64,000 bases of DNA from Lacrimispora sinapis. Its GTDB lineage: Bacteria; Bacillota; Clostridia; Lachnospirales; Lachnospiraceae. The translations under genes and the position numbers were made by a program. The stretch covers positions 3,162,001 to 3,226,000 of the forward strand of contig NZ_CP141832.1 in the NCBI RefSeq assembly GCF_043633585.1, read 5' to 3'. The notes under the pieces are model-generated. The model was not told the DNA's origin, made no database searches, and worked only from the letters and a program-made list of their open reading frames with translations. Below, piece by piece: positions 61,542-64,000 of this stretch (position 1 is the stretch's first letter; each line of letters starts with the position of its first letter).

Positions 61542-62435
61542 CTATTCCTCCCCGTAAATCATTGGCTGCAGAGTTTCCAGAGCTTTCGGAAAATTAAATT
61601 TGGCGCTCATGCCAAACTGGTCTTGGGGAAGGTCATAGACCGCTTTCTCCCGGACCGCCCGGAAATGCTTCCATATGTCGTTTGTTTCAAACTCGTCCTG
61701 AAACATCTGCATCACATCCTCTGGCATGGCATGTGCGGCTCTTAAAATAATATCCGGATTCTTTGACTGCATATCCTCCGTATTGGCCGTAATGAAATTC
61801 TTTTCTTCGTTTTCATACACATTGATCCCCCCTGCCAGCCTTACCAGACTTCCCACATAGCTTTTGCCGGTCGCCACCACATAGGAACCCGGCAGCCCCA
61901 TCAAAACCAGTACTCTGGGACTTTCCTTGAACTGATTGACCTTGCGGTATTCATAATAGAAGGCGGAAAACTCATCGGTCATCTTCCGGGCTTCCTCCTG
62001 CCTTCCAAATAGTTCCCCAAGCTCCTCCACACTCTTATAAAGCCCTTCCACACTTTCCAGATTTATAAATACACCGCTCACTCCTGCTGCATCAAGCTTT
62101 GGCTGCAGATCAGACTGAAGGGCCGAAGGTCCCACCACATAATCCGGGTCCAGTGTTTTTATGACTTCTGCATCTGGATTCATGGCCAGGCCGATTCTGG
62201 TAACGCCGTCATAGCGGGAGGGAATTTTAGAAAGGCCTGACTCCGGCACTCCAACAAGATCAATGTCAAGCCTTGCCATGAGTTCTGTAACCGCCGGTGA
62301 GGCCGCCGCTATTTTAAGATTACCGGCATCTGTATTCCTGACTCCCGTACCCGTTTGGTCTACACAGCCGGTAAGAACAACAGATGTCAGACCGACAATT
62401 GCGAACATTGTTTTAATAAATCCTTTTCTTTTCAT
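61542..62435 (-). CDS. Haem/iron ABC importer substrate-binding lipoprotein (IsdE-like)
   Basis: A 297-residue lipoprotein. LTGC with Cys24 ends the signal peptide. The rest is a type III helical-backbone binding protein: VTELMARLDIDLVGVPESG, LDPDYVVGPSAL and SYVGSLVRLAGGINVY near 196-211. The gene context (sortase B, Shp-like protein, NEAT-like giant protein) favours haem, as for IsdE or HtsA. Ligand residues cannot be fixed from sequence alone. The start overlaps the preceding stop by ATGA. Confidence 0.9.
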   Translation of the reverse strand: MKRKGFIKTMFAIVGLTSVVLTGCVDQTGTGVRNTDAGNLKIAAASPAVTELMARLDIDLVGVPESGLSKIPSRYDGVTRIGLAMNPDAEVIKTLDPDYVVGPSALQSDLQPKLDAAGVSGVFINLESVEGLYKSVEELGELFGRQEEARKMTDEFSAFYYEYRKVNQFKESPRVLVLMGLPGSYVVATGKSYVGSLVRLAGGINVYENEEKNFITANTEDMQSKNPDIILRAAHAMPEDVMQMFQDEFETNDIWKHFRAVREKAVYDLPQDQFGMSAKFNFPKALETLQPMIYGEE

Positions 62436-63535
62436 TGTCTGTCTCCCTGCCGCTGTCTTAAAACTCCCAGTCCCATAGAAGCTGCCAAAACTGCGGATAC
62501 CCCAAACAACCCCATCATAACCTTCCGGTTTTCAGACTCTTGGGGCTTTGGTATCCGTTTCCCCCTTTCTTCCGGCCGGGTTCCTGTCACCGTCACAATT
62601 CCAACCGCGTCTTTTAACATCTGGCTGGTCTGCTTTCTGGCTTCTTCCATGGGAACCTGGGATAAATCATAAGACGTATCCAGATGATAAGAAGTAGCTT
62701 CGTTCTGGTATTGGACGTTTTCTGGAGCGGTTGATGTTAAAGAAGGTTTTTCCGGAATTCCGGTGACCGGATCATCTGCTTCCCCGCTGCCGTTTCCCAT
62801 CTCCTCTTCTTTCCCATCAAAAGTAAGCACTTTTTTCTCTGAACTTTCTTTTAATCCCAAGGCTTCATTTTCTTCTGCCTGCAATTCTTCGACGGTCTTG
62901 GTCTTATTCTTCGATTCCGTTCTCTTTGATTCCATGCTCTTTGATTGTATTTCCTTGGAATCTTCCGATTTTCCGGTAACAAAATCTCCGCTTCCTGCCA
63001 CCGGATCTTTTGCGGTAAAAAAGAAAACGACATTTCTTTCCGCTGGTTTTATAAAGGCTTTTCCCCGGTATACAGAATCCAGACTGGTTATTTTCATGCG
63101 GTAATCCGTATATCCATACTTATCCCCAAGATCCAAAGCCCCTTCCTCTGCCGTTTTTGACTGAACCTCCTGATAAGGCAGCTCCGTATAGGAATCTCCT
63201 TCCCGCTCTTCAAACGTAACATCACGGATAAACCTGGATAAATAATACCGCACCGTAAGGTACATGGTCCCTGAACCGTCCACCTCCAAAAGTGCGGTGG
63301 AACCGCACATACGCTCTGTCATTCCCTGTCCGATGGCCTCATTATTACCCGGATCTTCAATCTTGCCTGTCTCCGGGTCCTTATAGCTGGGAGTAATAGT
63401 TACCAGATAGGTTCCTTCCTCCTCCGCCCAAACCAAAACCGGATGGACCGCTCCGATTGCCAGCGCCAGCATCATAACCAGTGCGAGAATCCGTGCCACG
63501 GCTCTTTTTTCCACCAGTCTCTTTTTAATCTTCAT
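62432..63535 (-). CDS. Shp-like haem-binding surface protein
   Basis: A 367-residue membrane-anchored protein. Signal peptide about 12-37, then a beta-rich domain to about 178 that resembles the streptococcal Shp haem domain: GTYLVTITPSYKDPETG, MYLTVRYYLSRFIRDVTF and DYRMKITSLDSVYRGKAFI. Shp binds haem by two Met residues; Met72 or Met76 and Met147 are candidates here. Residues 180-330 are a charged Ser/Glu/Lys linker, and a single helix near 337-357 is the C-terminal anchor. It probably passes haem to the lipoprotein encoded next. It overlaps the sortase gene by 11 bases. Confidence 0.84.
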   Translation of the reverse strand: MKIKKRLVEKRAVARILALVMMLALAIGAVHPVLVWAEEEGTYLVTITPSYKDPETGKIEDPGNNEAIGQGMTERMCGSTALLEVDGSGTMYLTVRYYLSRFIRDVTFEEREGDSYTELPYQEVQSKTAEEGALDLGDKYGYTDYRMKITSLDSVYRGKAFIKPAERNVVFFFTAKDPVAGSGDFVTGKSEDSKEIQSKSMESKRTESKNKTKTVEELQAEENEALGLKESSEKKVLTFDGKEEEMGNGSGEADDPVTGIPEKPSLTSTAPENVQYQNEATSYHLDTSYDLSQVPMEEARKQTSQMLKDAVGIVTVTGTRPEERGKRIPKPQESENRKVMMGLFGVSAVLAASMGLGVLRQRQGDRQ

Positions 63536-64000
63536 CCGGCGCAGCCCTCCTTGCCATTATCACCAGCCTTCCGTTTTCTTTGCTGTAATCACAGGTGGAA
63601 AGGGTCAAACAATCATCTCCATAAGTGAGACCGACTCCTGTATCATAGAGGGAATTAGACTCCATCGCTTCTATTGCCTTCTCTGCTTCCGGGTCAGATG
63701 CACTTGTAAAACCATAGGGAAGTTCCTCCAGATCGTTGTCCGCCGCCACACTGGCGATCTCATACGTCCTTGTTTCATAAAGCGTATCCAGCCGGATCAG
63801 GGGGTGCTCTTTATAGTAATCCTCATCCTTATACTTTAAAAGGTCTGCAAACATGGAACCATTCTTCATGTTGTGACCGTAAATGATGATGTTTCCCCCA
63901 TGCTCTGACATATCACTGGCTTCATCCATAAACAAAAGTCCGTTTTTGCTCTTCTCCTTATCAAATCCCCGGTGGCTGTAATATTCCGGGTCCTCCGGGG
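63525..64000 (-). CDS. srtB: Sortase B, C-terminal part (5' end outside window)
   Basis: The frame is open through the window end (first full codon at 63998). The visible 158 residues hold EYYSHRGFDKEKSKNGLLFMDE, then IIIYGHNMKNGSMFADL with the catalytic His, and LTLSTCDY with the catalytic Cys followed by the Arg in RLVIMARR: the complete class B sortase triad. Sortase B enzymes usually anchor haem-uptake proteins to peptidoglycan, here perhaps the giant protein with IPYTG. The gene is upstream of, and overlaps, the Shp-like gene. Confidence 0.93.
   Translation of the reverse strand, partial: PEDPEYYSHRGFDKEKSKNGLLFMDEASDMSEHGGNIIIYGHNMKNGSMFADLLKYKDEDYYKEHPLIRLDTLYETRTYEIASVAADNDLEELPYGFTSASDPEAEKAIEAMESNSLYDTGVGLTYGDDCLTLSTCDYSKENGRLVIMARRAAPDED

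Overview
The window looks like a chromosomal segment of a Gram-positive clostridium, most probably a Lachnospiraceae member close to Lacrimispora or its relatives. The evidence is strong AGGAGG-type ribosome sites, choline-binding-like and clostridial ChW cell-wall repeats, Wzm/Wzt-type export without any outer-membrane gene, a sortase B/haem-uptake operon, and the TelA-XpaC pair. The genus is inference. No rRNA, tRNA, CRISPR array, phage or intact insertion sequence was found.

Layout. (1) 2-1048: 3' end of a cell-wall-binding repeat protein. (2) 1327-31040: a roughly 30 kb surface-polysaccharide locus, almost all on the minus strand and transcribed from glf (31040) down to a terminator near 1200. 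It holds glf, GT8 and GT2 transferases, a PLP aminotransferase coupled to an ATP-grasp ligase, two MOP-family flippases, a GacIJL-like side-chain module (GT2, DUF2304, DUF2142), rfbC and a Wzm/Wzt ABC exporter. Next come a methyltransferase, a 1037-residue kinase-like/coiled-coil/GT2/GT4 protein, the complete GDP-D-glycero-alpha-D-manno-heptose set (hddC, hddA, gmhB, gmhA), two polytopic membrane proteins and a GtrB-like transferase. An L,D-transpeptidase with wall-binding repeats lies on the plus strand inside the locus. (3) 31105-31870: an AT-rich islet with tiny ORFs and gene remnants. (4) 31871-39373: a malonate decarboxylase cluster (mdcA, mdcC, fused mdcDE, mdcG, mdcH plus an acyltransferase-3 protein) with a divergent LysR regulator. 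(5) 39435-51728: ordinary metabolic and stress genes: leuA, telA-xpaC, glmM, a BTAD regulator with mgsA, an alarmone-hydrolase-like HD protein, a GlsB-type membrane protein, malQ and a SIMPL lipoprotein. (6) 51849-64000: a haem-acquisition operon running sortase B (cut by the window end), Shp-like haem protein, haem ABC importer, small secreted protein, 2281-residue NEAT/FIVAR surface protein, YgbA-like protein.

How it fits together. Nucleotide sugars (GDP-heptose, UDP-Galf, dTDP-rhamnose, an amino sugar) feed the GT2/GT8/GT4 enzymes. One chain appears to be finished by the methyltransferase plus kinase-like protein and exported by an ABC transporter whose ATPase carries a carbohydrate-recognition domain. 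That layout resembles the E. coli O9a WbdD/WbdA/Wzm/Wzt system but is split and re-fused differently. The GacIJL-like module and the GtrB/GT-C genes at the 3' end would add side groups outside the membrane. Four promoters in this locus share the same extended -35 sequence with 17-nt spacers, and one of them transcribes through a triple 52-bp hairpin repeat before the flippase gene. In the haem operon, surface proteins would pass haem to the lipoprotein and the FecCD-type importer.

Starts were moved inward from the longest possible ORF where a good ribosome site favoured it; each entry says so. Domain calls come from reading motifs, not from database searches.
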